From NCBI GenBank assembly GCA_025456105.1, contig JALOLG010000107.1, positions 1-6,071 of the forward strand: a stretch of DNA of 6,071 bases, written 5' to 3'. The notes beneath the pieces are model-generated. The model made no database searches. It had not been told where the DNA came from and worked only from the letters and a program-made list of their open reading frames with translations. Numbering within the stretch: the first letter of the stretch is position 1; each line of letters starts with the position of its first letter. Below are positions 5,804 to 6,071 of the stretch, piece by piece. Source of the stretch: Ilumatobacteraceae bacterium. Lineage in GTDB: Bacteria; Actinomycetota; Acidimicrobiia; Acidimicrobiales; Ilumatobacteraceae. The position numbers were made by a program, and so were the translations under genes.

Positions 5804-6071
5804 ATGTCCGTGACCGAGACCCCACTCTCCGCCGACGAGCAGCAGATCAGCGATCTCGTCGACGACCTGCTGTCGAAGTTCCCGCCGGCGTCGACCGATC
5901 CGAAGACGTTCCTCGGTGAGCAGTTCGACCGGGGTCTGGCCTGGGTGCACTTCCCGGTGGGCCACGGCGGGCTCGGGCTGTCCCCGAAGCTGCAGAAGAC
6001 GATCAACGAGCGCATCTACGCGGCGGGTGGGCCCAACCCGATGTACCGCAACCCCATCGGCCACGGGATGT
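5804..6071 (+). CDS. Acyl-CoA dehydrogenase family protein, N-terminal fragment
   Basis: The gene starts at ATG 5804 and runs off the right edge after 89 codons and one base. Acyl-CoA dehydrogenases are FAD flavoproteins that introduce the alpha-beta double bond in acyl-CoAs; full proteins are about 380-400 residues. The fragment begins with a polar segment (1-35), then a helix with EQFDRGLAWVHFP (39-51), the GHGGLGLS turn (53-60) that corresponds to the 'P.e.GGlGls' motif of the N-terminal helical domain (PF02771), LQKTINERIYAAGGPNP (63-79) and RNPIGHGM (82-89). The active-site base and FAD-binding residues lie beyond the window, so activity cannot be judged. The start agrees with a -10 box just upstream. 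With the nearby FadD-type synthetase it fits acyl-CoA breakdown, although the two genes are on opposite strands and not in one operon. Confidence 0.87.
   Translation, partial: MSVTETPLSADEQQISDLVDDLLSKFPPASTDPKTFLGEQFDRGLAWVHFPVGHGGLGLSPKLQKTINERIYAAGGPNPMYRNPIGHGM

Noticed and set aside
930..6071. Idea that the window is one lipid or aldehyde degradation gene cluster
   Set aside because: The genes alternate strand with separate promoters, so there is no single operon, and none of the substrates can be read from sequence; I kept only a general lipid-metabolism theme.

Overview
This 6.07 kb window is GC-rich (roughly 70% by eye) and almost fully coding. Gene content (FadD/FadE-type lipid genes, a PF05618 zinc-protease tail, a short Cys-paired lipoprotein) and promoter layout (-10 hexamers of the form TANNNT directly in front of start codons, no Shine-Dalgarno) suggest an actinobacterium, perhaps of the Acidimicrobiia. 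That placement is inference from style and not from a marker gene.

Layout, left to right: the C-terminal tail of an ATP-dependent zinc-protease-like protein (+, 2-157); a glycerophosphodiester phosphodiesterase (-, 159-908); an NAD(P)-dependent aldehyde dehydrogenase (+, 930-2354); a 93-bp gap between convergent genes holding nested inverted repeats (2357-2437); a FadD-type acyl-CoA synthetase (-, 2448-3998); a SirB1/transglutaminase-like protein (+, 4033-4713) followed after 5 bp by a flavin-reductase-like FMN-binding protein (+, 4719-5309); a small putative lipoprotein (-, 5316-5732); and the N-terminal 89 residues of an acyl-CoA dehydrogenase (+, 5804 to the window edge). No stretch over 300 bp lacks a gene. 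I see no rRNA, tRNA, CRISPR array, insertion sequence or phage gene.

Genes alternate strand almost one by one, so there are three divergent start regions (21, 34 and about 71 bp) and three convergent ends (1, 93 and 6 bp). Only the SirB1/flavin-reductase pair looks like an operon. Functionally the window is a loose collection of lipid and aldehyde metabolism genes: phosphodiester head-group release, aldehyde oxidation, acyl activation, acyl-CoA dehydrogenation and a flavin-binding oxidoreductase. Nothing in the order proves one pathway.

I did not find a clearly new multi-gene system. The two most interesting signals are regulatory or structural: leaderless promoters recur at nearly every start, including one divergent pair whose opposed -10 boxes overlap, and a four-copy CCGAGTGC inverted-repeat element sits between the convergent aldehyde dehydrogenase and acyl-CoA synthetase genes.
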